A stretch of 64,000 bases of DNA from UMGS172 sp045649545 (lineage in GTDB: Bacteria > Bacillota > Clostridia > Oscillospirales > Acutalibacteraceae): positions 1-64,000 of the forward strand of contig JAZRQE010000061.1 in NCBI GenBank assembly GCA_045649545.1, read 5' to 3'. A program made the position numbers and the translations under genes. Positions 25,062 to 33,759 of the stretch are shown one piece after another (positions within the stretch are counted from its first letter, which is position 1; every line of letters starts with the position of its first letter). The notes under the pieces are model-generated. The model was given only the letters and a program-made list of their open reading frames with translations, was not told the DNA's origin and did not search any database.

Positions 25062-25538
25062 ATGGATAAAATTGATTACCGTTTGATTACTCTTTTACAG
25101 GAGAACGCACGTATGCCCTTAAAACAGTTGGCTGAAAAGGTGTTTTTGTCCTCACCCGCTACTGCCGCACGTCTTGAACGTCTTGAAAAGAGCGGAATTA
25201 TCAGTGGCTACAGTGTTAAGGTTGACCATAAAATGCTGGGTTATCCCATTACCGCTTTTATAAATTTGGAAGTTCAGCCGGCACAAAAAGCAATTTTCTA
25301 TCCATTTATTAAGGACCACCCGAATGTTTTGGAGTGTAACTGCGTCACCGGACATTATTCAATGCTTATAAAGGTTGCTTTCCAAAGCACCGAGGCTTTG
25401 GATATCTTTATCGGACAGTTGCAGACCTTTGGCAGTACACAGACACAAATTGTGTTCTCGACCGCCAAAGAAGAAACCGGTGTTGACCTCGAGAACATAA
25501 TCAACGGCAATTATCCCGAGGTGCCTGATATTAAATGA
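25062..25538 (+). CDS. Lrp/AsnC family transcriptional regulator
   Basis: 158 residues. The N-terminal winged helix-turn-helix ('LITLLQENARMPLKQLAEKV', 'SPATAARLERLEKSGIISGY') is followed by the RAM ligand-binding domain. These regulators usually sense amino acids and bind DNA as octamers. The stop overlaps the start of the MGMT-like gene by 4 bp, so the two proteins are made together. The promoter is strong by sequence and no operator could be singled out. Confidence 0.92.
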   Translation: MDKIDYRLITLLQENARMPLKQLAEKVFLSSPATAARLERLEKSGIISGYSVKVDHKMLGYPITAFINLEVQPAQKAIFYPFIKDHPNVLECNCVTGHYSMLIKVAFQSTEALDIFIGQLQTFGSTQTQIVFSTAKEETGVDLENIINGNYPEVPDIK

Positions 25539-25867
25539 TTGAACCTAAAGCAGTTTTCCAAAGAATATATGAAGTTGTAAAAAAGATACCACAAGGAAAG
25601 GTTGCAACCTACGGTCAGGTTGCACTTGTTGCCGGAAATCCACACTGGGCAAGGGTTGTAGGGTATGCACTGCACTGCAACCCCGACCCTGCTACTATTC
25701 CCTGCTACCGCGTTGTCAACCGTGAGGGCAGAGTTTCGCCTGCCTTCAAATTCGGCGCAGAAAACGTGCAGGTGCAACTTCTCAAAAATGACGGGGTTTT
25801 GTTTTTAGACGAAACCCACGTTGACATGGAAAATTTCTGTGTTAATTTGGATGAATTAAAAAAATGA
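25535..25867 (+). CDS. MGMT/ATL family DNA-repair-like protein with a PCYR active-site motif
   Basis: 110 residues, the length of stand-alone alkyltransferase DNA-binding domains. It shows 'IPQGKVATYGQVA' (DNA-binding wing and helix) and an active-site region 'IPCYRVVNREG' with Cys57. O6-alkylguanine-DNA alkyltransferases have PCHRV, and the inactive ATL proteins have PWHRV. Here Cys is kept but the activating His is Tyr58. It might act as a weak alkyltransferase or as an ATL-like lesion sensor. It is translationally coupled to the Lrp regulator. Confidence 0.88.
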   Translation: MIEPKAVFQRIYEVVKKIPQGKVATYGQVALVAGNPHWARVVGYALHCNPDPATIPCYRVVNREGRVSPAFKFGAENVQVQLLKNDGVLFLDETHVDMENFCVNLDELKK

Positions 25868-25873
25868 TTTTTT

Positions 25874-25907
25874 AACGGGTGACTGATTGTCACCCGTTGA
25901 TTTTTTG
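25874..25907 (+). terminator. Intrinsic terminator of the lrp-MGMT operon
   Basis: AACGGGTGAC-TGATT-GTCACCCGTT then GATTTTTTG. Confidence 0.88.
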
Positions 25908-25919
25908 TCTAACACCTTG

Positions 25920-26250
25920 CGGACAGTCGAGGACGCCTGTCCGTTATAAAAACCCCTCAGTCAAAACCTATGGTTTTGCCAGCTCCCTTTAGGCAAGGGA
26001 GCCTCAAAATACCGAAATTTTTATTGCAAAGCGTGCCTCCACTTGTCAGGGGAGGTGGCATTTGCAAAGCAAATGCCGGAGGGGTAGTCAATGTTTTCTC
26101 TCCCTCAGTCTTTTGCTACGCAAAATCCAGCTCCCTCGTCAGAGGGAGCTGAAAATCAACATCTGCATTTATTTCGTAGGGGGCGGGTTCAACATTCCCG
26201 AAATTTTGATAAAATAATTAGGGAGGGCACTGAGGCCCTCCCCTACATTA
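25920..26250. repeat. Cluster of intergenic palindromic repeats
   Basis: No gene lies here. Left to right: GGACAG...CTGTCC (25921-25942); a CCTCAGTC unit with hairpin CAAAACC/GGTTTTG and GCTCCC-TTTAGGCAA-GGGAGC (25954-26002); GGCATTTGC/GCAAATGCC (about 26057-26077); a second CCCTCAGTC unit with TTTTGC/GCAAAA and AGCTCCCTC/GAGGGAGCT (26101-26152); and GTAGGG...CCCTAC-bounded palindromes (26177-26246). Related units recur at 49120-49341 and 52509-52597. Confidence 0.75.
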
Positions 26251-26260
26251 AAATTTTTAA

Positions 26261-28846
26261 TTATTTTTCTGTGGTTTCTTCGATTTCGTTTTCGGTATCG
26301 TTATCCTCAACCTCATCAGGTGCACCAACGTCACCTGCATCAGCCTCGGCGGCTTCGGGGTGGTCGGTAACCTCGTTACTATCGTGGGTAGCGGTAGCAA
26401 TTGACAAAATCTTTTCGCCTTGCTCTGTTCTTACTCTCATTACCCTTACACCCTTTGCAGGACGTGAGAATCGGCTGATTTCCTCAACCGGCACGCGAAT
26501 AATGATACCGCTTGAAGTAATCATTATGATATCGTCATCATTATCAACCGCAACAATCTCGGCAACGTCACCGTATTTGGCAGTTCGGTAGTTGGTAAGA
26601 CCCTTACCGCCGCGGGTTTGTGTGCGATAATCGTCAAAGCTCGAAATTCTGCCGTAACCGGTTTCAGTAACAGTGAGTATTTCCTTACCTTCCTTACATA
26701 CGAGCATACCGATAACCTCGTCACCCTCGCGAAGTCTGATTGCTCTAACACCGCGGGCAGTACGTCCCATTTCACGAGCCTGCGACTCATTAAACCTAAT
26801 AGAGAAGCCTTTTTTGGTTGCAACCATTAACTCTTCATCGCCGGTAGTACGGCAAACGTAAGCCAACTCGTCATTCTCGTCGATATTAATTGCAATAATA
26901 CCGGTCTTGCGAACATTCTTAAACGCCTCAATCGAGGTACGCTTGATTGTACCCTTTTTGGTAATCATACATACATAGAACGGGTTATCAAGGTCAATCT
27001 TATTGTCAAGCGGTAAAATATTAATAATCTTTTCGCCCGACATAAGCGGTAAAATATTGATTAAGTTCATACCCTTTGAGGTACGGCTACCCTCGGGAAT
27101 TTCGTAAGCCTTAATTCTATACAAACGTCCCAAGTTACTGAACATCAGCACATAATCGTGCGATGAACAGGTAAACATATTCTCAACAATATCACCCTCG
27201 CGAGTGGTCATACCGGTAATACCCTTACCGCCTCTGTGCTGGGTGGAATAAGTATCAGACGGCAAACGCTTAATGTAACCCTCAACCGTCTTAGTCAAGA
27301 TACATTCCTCGTTAGGAATAAGGTCTTCAATATCGACCTCACCGGCAACGTCACTGATTTCGGTGCGACGGTCATCTGCAAATTTATCGCGAAGATTAAG
27401 GCTTTGAGTTTTAACAATATCGAGAATTCGAGCCTTAGAGCCTAAAATCTCCATACATTCCTTAATGAATGCTAATTTTTCATCCAACTCGTCCAAAATC
27501 TTTTGCTTTTCCATATTAGCAAGCTTACCTAACTGCATCTGAACGATTGCGGTAGCCTGAATATCGTCAAAATCAAAACGCTCGCAAAGATTTTGTTTGG
27601 CAGTATTAACATCGGCACTACTGCGGATAATTGCAATAACCTCGTCAATAAAGTCAAGTGCTTTTTTAAGTGCCTCCAAAATATGAGCTCTTTCTTGAGC
27701 TTTTCTCATTTCGTAACGGGTTTTACGCTCAACGATTTCACACTGGAAGTCGATATTATTTTGCAACATCTCCTTAAGTGTCAAAATCTGCGGTTTGCCG
27801 TTAACGATAGCGATTAAGTTAGCACCAAAGGTGGTCTGAAGTTCGGTATAAGAGAAAATTTTGTTTAAAACAACCTGCGGATTAGCGTCACGCTTTACAT
27901 CAACGACAATTCTGATACCGCCGTCACGTTTAGACGAGTAGTCAACAACATCGTCAATACCTTCAATTCTCTTTTCGGCGGCTAAATCGTAAATTTTCTT
28001 AACAAGTGCTTCTTTTCTGACCTTATAAGGAATTTCGGTAATAACAATTCTGAATTTACCGTTGGATAATTCCTCAATTTCGGTCTTACCGCGGACAATA
28101 ATTCTACCCTTACCGGTAGCGTAAGCGGCACGGATACCGCTACGACCCATAACAATACCGCCGGTCGGGAAGTCAGGGCCTTTAATATACTCGCAAAGTT
28201 CGGGTAAATCGGCTTCAGGGTTGTCAATCAAACAACACATAGCGTCGATAACCTCACCCAAATTATGAGGAGGAATCTCGGTTGCCATACCAAAAGCGAT
28301 ACCACTTGAACCGTTAACCAACAACTGCGGGAACCTTACCGGCAAAACGGTAGGCTCTTGTAAACGGTCGTCATAGTTAGGTACAAAATCAACAGTTTCC
28401 TTTTCGATGTCATCAAGCATCTGCAAGGAAAGTCGATTCATTTTCGACTCGGTATAACGGTAAGCAGCAGCAGGATATCCGTCAATGTTACCGAAGTTAC
28501 CGTGACCGTCAATAAGCGGATATCTCAAAGAGAAATCCTGTGTCATACGTACCATTGCTTCGTAAACAGATGAATCACCGTGGGGATGATAACGTCCCAA
28601 AACAGAACCGACGGTGTCAGCACACTTACGGTAAGCCTTATCGGGAGTTAAGCCGTTTTCATACATAGTATAAAGAATACGGCGGTGTACCGGCTTAAAT
28701 CCGTCACGAACATCCGGCAAAGCACGTCCTACAAGTACCGACATACCGTACTGAAGCATACTTGCTTTGACTTCGTCAACAATTTCAACCGGCTGAATAT
28801 TTGTATCCTGACTCTCGGGCCAAAAAACTTTTTCCTGTTTAGCCAT
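26261..28846 (-). CDS. gyrA: DNA gyrase subunit A
   Basis: 861 residues. The winged-helix region has the catalytic Tyr in 'AAYRYTESKM' near residue 125. The quinolone-resistance region 'HPHGDSSVYEAMVRM' has Ser and Glu at the two hot-spot positions, the usual susceptible form. The C-terminal beta-pinwheel carries the GyrA box 'QHRGGKGITG'. The last 50 residues are an acidic, low-complexity tail. Gyrase introduces negative supercoils with GyrB, encoded just upstream; GGAGAAA precedes ATG 28846. Confidence 0.98.
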   Translation of the reverse strand: MAKQEKVFWPESQDTNIQPVEIVDEVKASMLQYGMSVLVGRALPDVRDGFKPVHRRILYTMYENGLTPDKAYRKCADTVGSVLGRYHPHGDSSVYEAMVRMTQDFSLRYPLIDGHGNFGNIDGYPAAAYRYTESKMNRLSLQMLDDIEKETVDFVPNYDDRLQEPTVLPVRFPQLLVNGSSGIAFGMATEIPPHNLGEVIDAMCCLIDNPEADLPELCEYIKGPDFPTGGIVMGRSGIRAAYATGKGRIIVRGKTEIEELSNGKFRIVITEIPYKVRKEALVKKIYDLAAEKRIEGIDDVVDYSSKRDGGIRIVVDVKRDANPQVVLNKIFSYTELQTTFGANLIAIVNGKPQILTLKEMLQNNIDFQCEIVERKTRYEMRKAQERAHILEALKKALDFIDEVIAIIRSSADVNTAKQNLCERFDFDDIQATAIVQMQLGKLANMEKQKILDELDEKLAFIKECMEILGSKARILDIVKTQSLNLRDKFADDRRTEISDVAGEVDIEDLIPNEECILTKTVEGYIKRLPSDTYSTQHRGGKGITGMTTREGDIVENMFTCSSHDYVLMFSNLGRLYRIKAYEIPEGSRTSKGMNLINILPLMSGEKIINILPLDNKIDLDNPFYVCMITKKGTIKRTSIEAFKNVRKTGIIAINIDENDELAYVCRTTGDEELMVATKKGFSIRFNESQAREMGRTARGVRAIRLREGDEVIGMLVCKEGKEILTVTETGYGRISSFDDYRTQTRGGKGLTNYRTAKYGDVAEIVAVDNDDDIIMITSSGIIIRVPVEEISRFSRPAKGVRVMRVRTEQGEKILSIATATHDSNEVTDHPEAAEADAGDVGAPDEVEDNDTENEIEETTEK

Positions 28847-28863
28847 TTCGATTTCTCCTTTCC

Positions 28864-30810
28864 TTAAATATCCAAATCTGTCGCAAAGACAGCGTTTTCT
28901 TCAATGAAGATTTTTCTCGGCTCAACCTCGTCACCCATAAGCATATCAAAGGTTTGGTCAGCCAATTCGGCATCAGCCATTGTTACCTGTAAGAAGGTAC
29001 GTCTTTCGGGGTCAAGGGTGGTTTCCCAAAGCTGTTCGGGGTTCATTTCACCAAGACCTTTATAACGCTGAATGTCTACCTTATCACCGCCACCCAACTG
29101 CTCTTTATACATATCGCGTTCTTCTTCGGTAAAGGCATCAAAATGCTGTTTACCTTTGGAAACACGGAACAAAGGCGGTTGTGCTAAATAAATATGTCCT
29201 GTTTCGATAAGTTCAGGCATATAACGGAAGAAGAATGTCAACAAAAGTGTTCTGATATGGCTACCGTCAACGTCAGCATCGGCCATAATGACGATTTTAT
29301 CATAACGGAGTTTATTTATATCAAAATTTTCGCCGATACCGGTACCCAAAGCTACAATGACAGGGGTGAGTTTATCGTTACCGTAAACCTTATCCTCGCG
29401 AGCCTTTTCAACGTTGAGCATTTTACCCCAAAGCGGTAAAATTGCTTGATAGGTAGAGTTTCTTCCCTCAACTGCGGAACCACCTGCAGAATCACCCTCG
29501 ACGATAAAGATTTCAGTTTTAGTTGCATCATCCGAAATACAGTCTTTTAATTTTTCGGGCATTCTTGTTTTACCGCCAATACCCGATTTATTACGAGAAG
29601 CGTCGCGGGCTTTTTGTGCTGCCTCGCGGGCGTTGGAAGCGGCAATTGTTTTATCGACAATAACCTTTGCCTCTGCGGGATGTTCTTCCAAGTAAAGGTA
29701 AAGTTTATCGTTTACCAAGTCACGAACTAATTTACCGATAGAGGTGTTGCCCAATTTTGCTTTAGTCTGACTTTCAAACTGTGCATCGGCTAATTTTACC
29801 GAAACAACAGCAACAACACCCTCTAAAATATCTTCACCTTTAAGTCTTGCGTTGCCCTCTTTTAACTTTTTGAAGTCAAAAGCATATTTATTAATAACGT
29901 TGGCAACACTCATTCTGAAACCTTGTTCGTGAGTACCACCGTCAATGGTATGCAAGGTATTTGCAAAGGACATAATTTTAGTGTCATACGAGGTTGACCA
30001 AAGCAGAGCAATCTCTGCGGTTGAATCCCCATCAGTATTAGATAAATAAATTACATCGCTGATTTTATCCTTTTTGGTCTGCTCCAACAAGAACTCAACG
30101 TATGATTTAATACCGCCCTCGTAATAAAATTCATCACTCTTAGGCTCAAAAACATCGGTACGCTTGTCAATAAGTTCGACTCTGATACCGGCATTCAAGA
30201 ATGACTGTTCACGAAGTCGAGTTTTTAAAGTATCATAATCGTAAGTAGTTGTATCGGTAAAAATAGTGGGGTCGGGCTTAAATGTAACGGTAGTACCTGT
30301 TTCATTTGTACTTCCAATTACATCAAGGTCACTGACAATGGCACCCTTTTCATATCTTTGTTTATAAATATTTTTACCGTCTTTAACCTCAACCTCTAAC
30401 CAAGAAGACAAAGCATTAACAACCGATGCACCAACACCGTGAAGTCCTCCCGAAACCTTATATCCGCTACCGCCGAATTTACCGCCTGCGTGCAGGATAG
30501 TAAATACAACCGTTACGGTCGGAATACCCTTTTGAGGATTGATACCAACCGGAATTCCGCGTCCGTTATCGGTAACACGAATAATACCGTCGTCCAAAAT
30601 TTCGACAGTAATTTTATCGCAATATCCGGCTAAAGCCTCGTCAATCGAGTTATCGACAATTTCATAAACCAGGTGATGTAAACCTCTCTCACCGGTCGAG
30701 CCGATATACATACCGGGACGCTTTCTGACCGCTTCAAGTCCTTCCAAAACCTGTATGGAATTTTCGTCGTAATTTTCGGTAACGATAGGGGTTTTGTTTT
30801 CGTTGCTCAT
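28864..30810 (-). CDS. gyrB: DNA gyrase subunit B
   Basis: 648 residues, the usual short Gram-positive form. The GHKL ATPase motifs 'EIVDNSIDEALAGYCD', 'DNGRGIPVG' and 'SGGLHGVGASVVNALS' are followed by the transducer domain. The TOPRIM signature 'EGDSAGGSA' and 'DADVDGSHIRTLLLTFFFR' mark the metal-binding catalytic region. The C-terminal 'QRYKGLGEMNPEQLWETT' is conserved. AAGGAG precedes ATG 30810. It belongs to the dnaA-to-gyrA cluster. Confidence 0.98.
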   Translation of the reverse strand: MSNENKTPIVTENYDENSIQVLEGLEAVRKRPGMYIGSTGERGLHHLVYEIVDNSIDEALAGYCDKITVEILDDGIIRVTDNGRGIPVGINPQKGIPTVTVVFTILHAGGKFGGSGYKVSGGLHGVGASVVNALSSWLEVEVKDGKNIYKQRYEKGAIVSDLDVIGSTNETGTTVTFKPDPTIFTDTTTYDYDTLKTRLREQSFLNAGIRVELIDKRTDVFEPKSDEFYYEGGIKSYVEFLLEQTKKDKISDVIYLSNTDGDSTAEIALLWSTSYDTKIMSFANTLHTIDGGTHEQGFRMSVANVINKYAFDFKKLKEGNARLKGEDILEGVVAVVSVKLADAQFESQTKAKLGNTSIGKLVRDLVNDKLYLYLEEHPAEAKVIVDKTIAASNAREAAQKARDASRNKSGIGGKTRMPEKLKDCISDDATKTEIFIVEGDSAGGSAVEGRNSTYQAILPLWGKMLNVEKAREDKVYGNDKLTPVIVALGTGIGENFDINKLRYDKIVIMADADVDGSHIRTLLLTFFFRYMPELIETGHIYLAQPPLFRVSKGKQHFDAFTEEERDMYKEQLGGGDKVDIQRYKGLGEMNPEQLWETTLDPERRTFLQVTMADAELADQTFDMLMGDEVEPRKIFIEENAVFATDLDI

Positions 30811-30842
30811 TTTAATCTCCTTTTAAGAAGTTTTAATTAAAA

Positions 30843-31109
30843 TTATTCATAGAATATCTTTTTGGATTTTGAACGTTTTTCTAATGTTTGAGAAGAAAGT
30901 TGCGAAATATATATTTTTTGATTACCATTTTCTTTAACAACAACAAAAGATTTAGGTAATTCAAACGACACATTAACCGTCTTTTTTTGTTTTTCGGCTA
31001 AATTTAAGTAATCTCTTGAAATTTTTGAAACAGTTGTGGTATCCATATCAAAAATTCCAATAATATCCTTTTTTTTAACCACCGTATCTTGACCTAAATG
31101 TAAATACAT
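30843..31109 (-). CDS. remB: RemB-like DUF370 protein
   Basis: 88 residues between recF and gyrB, exactly where Bacillus has remB (yaaB). The N-terminal 'MYLHLGQDTVVKKKDIIGIFDMDTT'-type sequence is the DUF370 signature. RemA/RemB proteins are small regulators linked to biofilm matrix genes and DNA-binding oligomers in Bacillus. Here the C-terminal part is short and basic. It is probably co-transcribed with recF. Confidence 0.9.
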   Translation of the reverse strand: MYLHLGQDTVVKKKDIIGIFDMDTTTVSKISRDYLNLAEKQKKTVNVSFELPKSFVVVKENGNQKIYISQLSSQTLEKRSKSKKIFYE

Positions 31110-31114
31110 ATATT

Positions 31115-32191
31115 TTACCTTTCAACCAATTTACCGTTTTCAATTTCAAAAATTTTACCTTTTTTCAAATTTTCAAAATTTGCTACATCACAGCAGGTAA
31201 TAAATACCTGCCAATCCTTAATATGGTTCAAAATATAGTTTTGACGGGAAATATCAAGCTCACTCATTACGTCATCAAGCAGTGCAACCGGTGTTTGTCC
31301 GGTTATTTCCGAAATAACTGCTGATTCAGCCAATTTCAATGCTAATGCTGCAGAACGTTTTTGACCTTGTGAACCGAAACTTCTTGCACTAATACCATTA
31401 ATCTTAATATCAATATCATCACGGTGAGGACCTATTGATGTTGATAATGATTGCATATCATTTTTACGAGAAATTTTTAAATTTTCTAAAAATTCGTCGC
31501 AATCTTCACCGGCAGAAGATTCATAATTTACTGAAATTTCTTCTTTTCCATTTGAAATTCCACAATAAATATCGGGTAAATATTTATTTAAGTTTTCAGT
31601 GAAATTTTTACGGTATTTAACAATACTGCAACCCGTTTGGGCTAACTCTTTTTCAAAATCTTCAATAAATTCTTCCATATTAGGATTAAATTTAAGATTT
31701 TTTAAAATCGAATTACGTTGTTCAAGTGCTTTAATATACCGCTTTGAAATTCCAATAAAAGCAGGATAAAGTTGACAAATTGCAGTATCTAAAAATTTAC
31801 GGCGGCAAATTGGTCCGTCTTTTACGATGTTAAGGTCATTCGGTGAAAAAACAATACAGTTAATTTTTCCGGCAAGTGCTGATGCGTGAGGATATTCTAC
31901 ACCGTTTAGCACTGCACTTCGAGTTTTATTTATTTTAATAATACAATTTTGCTCTCTGTTTTCGTTAAAAAAATCTAACTCAAGTTCTGCAAAATCACTA
32001 TTAAAATTTACAAGCTCACTGTCTTTTGCACCGCGAAAACTTTTTGCTCCCGTAAAACACCATAAACTTTCTAAAATGTTTGTTTTACCTTGAGCATTTT
32101 GACCGTAAATTACGTTCATTCCGCTGTCAAAATTAAAACTTTCTGAAATAATATTTCTGAAAGTTTTAATTTTTAAACTTTTAAAAATCAT
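31115..32191 (-). CDS. recF: DNA replication and repair protein RecF
   Basis: 358 residues. SMC-like ATPase: Walker A 'YGQNAQGKTNILESL' near residue 30, signature region 'SQGQKRSAALALKLAES' near 275, Walker B 'PVALLDDVMSELD' near 300. RecF helps load RecA at gaps and restart stalled forks. It lies downstream of dnaN and the S4-domain gene in the conserved order dnaA-dnaN-yaaA-recF. Confidence 0.97.
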   Translation of the reverse strand: MIFKSLKIKTFRNIISESFNFDSGMNVIYGQNAQGKTNILESLWCFTGAKSFRGAKDSELVNFNSDFAELELDFFNENREQNCIIKINKTRSAVLNGVEYPHASALAGKINCIVFSPNDLNIVKDGPICRRKFLDTAICQLYPAFIGISKRYIKALEQRNSILKNLKFNPNMEEFIEDFEKELAQTGCSIVKYRKNFTENLNKYLPDIYCGISNGKEEISVNYESSAGEDCDEFLENLKISRKNDMQSLSTSIGPHRDDIDIKINGISARSFGSQGQKRSAALALKLAESAVISEITGQTPVALLDDVMSELDISRQNYILNHIKDWQVFITCCDVANFENLKKGKIFEIENGKLVER

Positions 32192-32401
32192 TTATCTTAT
32201 TACCTTAACGGTTTGATTTTGAAATTCAACAGTTTCGCCGCCGCGAAGTTTTTTACCACGCATAGTACAAACTTCACCGTCTACCTTTACTAAACCGTCC
32301 TGAATAACAGCTTTAGCCATTCCGCCGGTACCAAGTAACCCTGCAAATTTTAATAAATCATCTAATTTTATATATTCGGTATGTATTTTTACTTCCTGCA
32401 T
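32192..32401 (-). CDS. yaaA: S4-domain RNA-binding protein (YaaA/RlbA-like)
   Basis: 69 residues that are almost entirely one S4 RNA-binding domain: 'IKLDDLLKFAGLLGTGGMAK' (split here by reading order), then 'VKVDGEVCTMRGKKLRGGE'. In Bacillus the protein has a role in ribosome assembly. Its ATG shares a base with the dnaN stop (TAATG), so translation is coupled. Confidence 0.93.
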   Translation of the reverse strand: MQEVKIHTEYIKLDDLLKFAGLLGTGGMAKAVIQDGLVKVDGEVCTMRGKKLRGGETVEFQNQTVKVIR

Positions 32402-33507
32402 TATTCAGCCTTCAATCTCATGGGCATAACCATGTAAATAAAATCGTCGCCCTCTTTAGGTAAAATAATTACCGAGGCAAAAGAGCCATTAAAATTCATT
32501 GTAACTTCATCGCAATCACAGTTTTTTAATGCATCAAGTAAAAATCTATTATTTATACCGATTTCAAAAGTTTCACCTGTAATTTCGGTTTTATAAGAAT
32601 CAGTAGCACGACCTAAAGCAGTTGCACAAGAAAATACAATTTCATCTGCTTCAATTTTACATCTCATAGGAGTTTTTAACTGGTCGTTAATAATAAGTGA
32701 AATTCTTTCAATTGTTGAAGCAATTGCTTTTGTATTAACATTAAATGAAGTTGAGAATGATGAAGGCATAATTTTCTTATAATCAATAAATTCACCCTCA
32801 ATTTTACGGGAAACTATTGAATAACCGTCAACACTCATTGCAACATGACGGCGACCGACGAAAAATTCCATATTTTCATCATCTTCGGTTATAATCTTTA
32901 CAACTTCACCGATTGTTTTTGCCGAAATTACAAATGACATTGTTTTACCTAAATTGAGCATCTGTTTTCTTACTGCCAAACGATAACCGTCAACACCAAC
33001 AACTTTAACGTTATCTTGTTCAATATCAAACAAAAGACCGGTTAAAATCGGTTTTTGAGCATCTGCCTGAGCTGTTGCAAAAACAGTTTGACGTACCATA
33101 TCTTTTAATGTTTCACAAGGGAATACCAATCTTTCACAGTCATCAACTGTAGGCATTTCAGGAAAATCTGAAGCAGGCATACCCATAATATCAAACATTG
33201 CAGAACCGCATTTAATTTTGCAAACTAAACGGTCGTTAACTTCAAAAGAAACTGTATCATCGGTCATACTTCTTAAAATATCACCTAAAAGTTTTGCTTT
33301 AAAAACGATACTTCCTTCTTCTGCACAAGTGATGTCAATAGTTTTAGTCATTCCTATTTCCAAATTGTATGCCATCATTTTTAAACCGTCAGAAGTTGCG
33401 TTCATATAAATTCCTTCTAAAACGGGGAAAGTTGCTTTTGTTGCAACTGCACGGGATAAATTCATAACTGCTTCGCATAATTTTTCGCGGTCTACTAAAA
33501 ATCTCAT
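32401..33507 (-). CDS. dnaN: DNA polymerase III beta subunit (sliding clamp)
   Basis: 368 residues with the three-fold clamp repeat ('NLSRAVATKATFPVLEGI', 'FATAQADAQKPILTGLLFD', and a third domain ending 'FIYMVMPMRLKAE'). It encircles DNA and tethers the polymerase. GGAAGGAATT precedes ATG 33507. The gene lies just downstream of the putative origin spacer. Confidence 0.98.
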   Translation of the reverse strand: MRFLVDREKLCEAVMNLSRAVATKATFPVLEGIYMNATSDGLKMMAYNLEIGMTKTIDITCAEEGSIVFKAKLLGDILRSMTDDTVSFEVNDRLVCKIKCGSAMFDIMGMPASDFPEMPTVDDCERLVFPCETLKDMVRQTVFATAQADAQKPILTGLLFDIEQDNVKVVGVDGYRLAVRKQMLNLGKTMSFVISAKTIGEVVKIITEDDENMEFFVGRRHVAMSVDGYSIVSRKIEGEFIDYKKIMPSSFSTSFNVNTKAIASTIERISLIINDQLKTPMRCKIEADEIVFSCATALGRATDSYKTEITGETFEIGINNRFLLDALKNCDCDEVTMNFNGSFASVIILPKEGDDFIYMVMPMRLKAE

Positions 33508-33759
33508 TTTTAAAAATTCCTTCCTATTTTTTTATTTATAAAATAGTAGTAATAGTAGGTGTTGTTAAAACGGTTAAAAACTTCGAAAACCTTTTAAATT
33601 AAAGGAAAATCAGTATTTTCTTTTATTAACAGAATATTAACAAGATTGTTGATAAAATTTTTTTAAAAATTTATTTTAACAGGGGTGTTAATAACATTCT
33701 GTTAATTTCTGTTAATATGTGGATAACTTTATACCTTTATGTTAACAACAGTAACCAAA
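33508..33759. other. oriC: Putative replication origin (dnaA-dnaN spacer)
   Basis: A 252-bp AT-rich spacer. It has one perfect DnaA box (33718-33726), a one-mismatch box TGTTGATAA (33647-33655), a TGTTAATAA (33686-33694) and several further GTTAAT/ATTAAC motifs. An A/T-only tract (33655-33677) could be the unwinding element. Position between dnaA and dnaN matches known Firmicute origins. The dnaN promoter must also lie here. Confidence 0.65.
33718..33726 (-). promoter_or_regulatory. Perfect DnaA box
   Basis: TGTGGATAA on the plus strand, the complement of consensus TTATCCACA. Confidence 0.85.

Noticed and set aside
26091..26591. 166-codon plus-strand frame overlapping the gyrA 3' end
   Set aside because: It is antisense to gyrA and begins in a repeat cluster; no ribosome-binding site.
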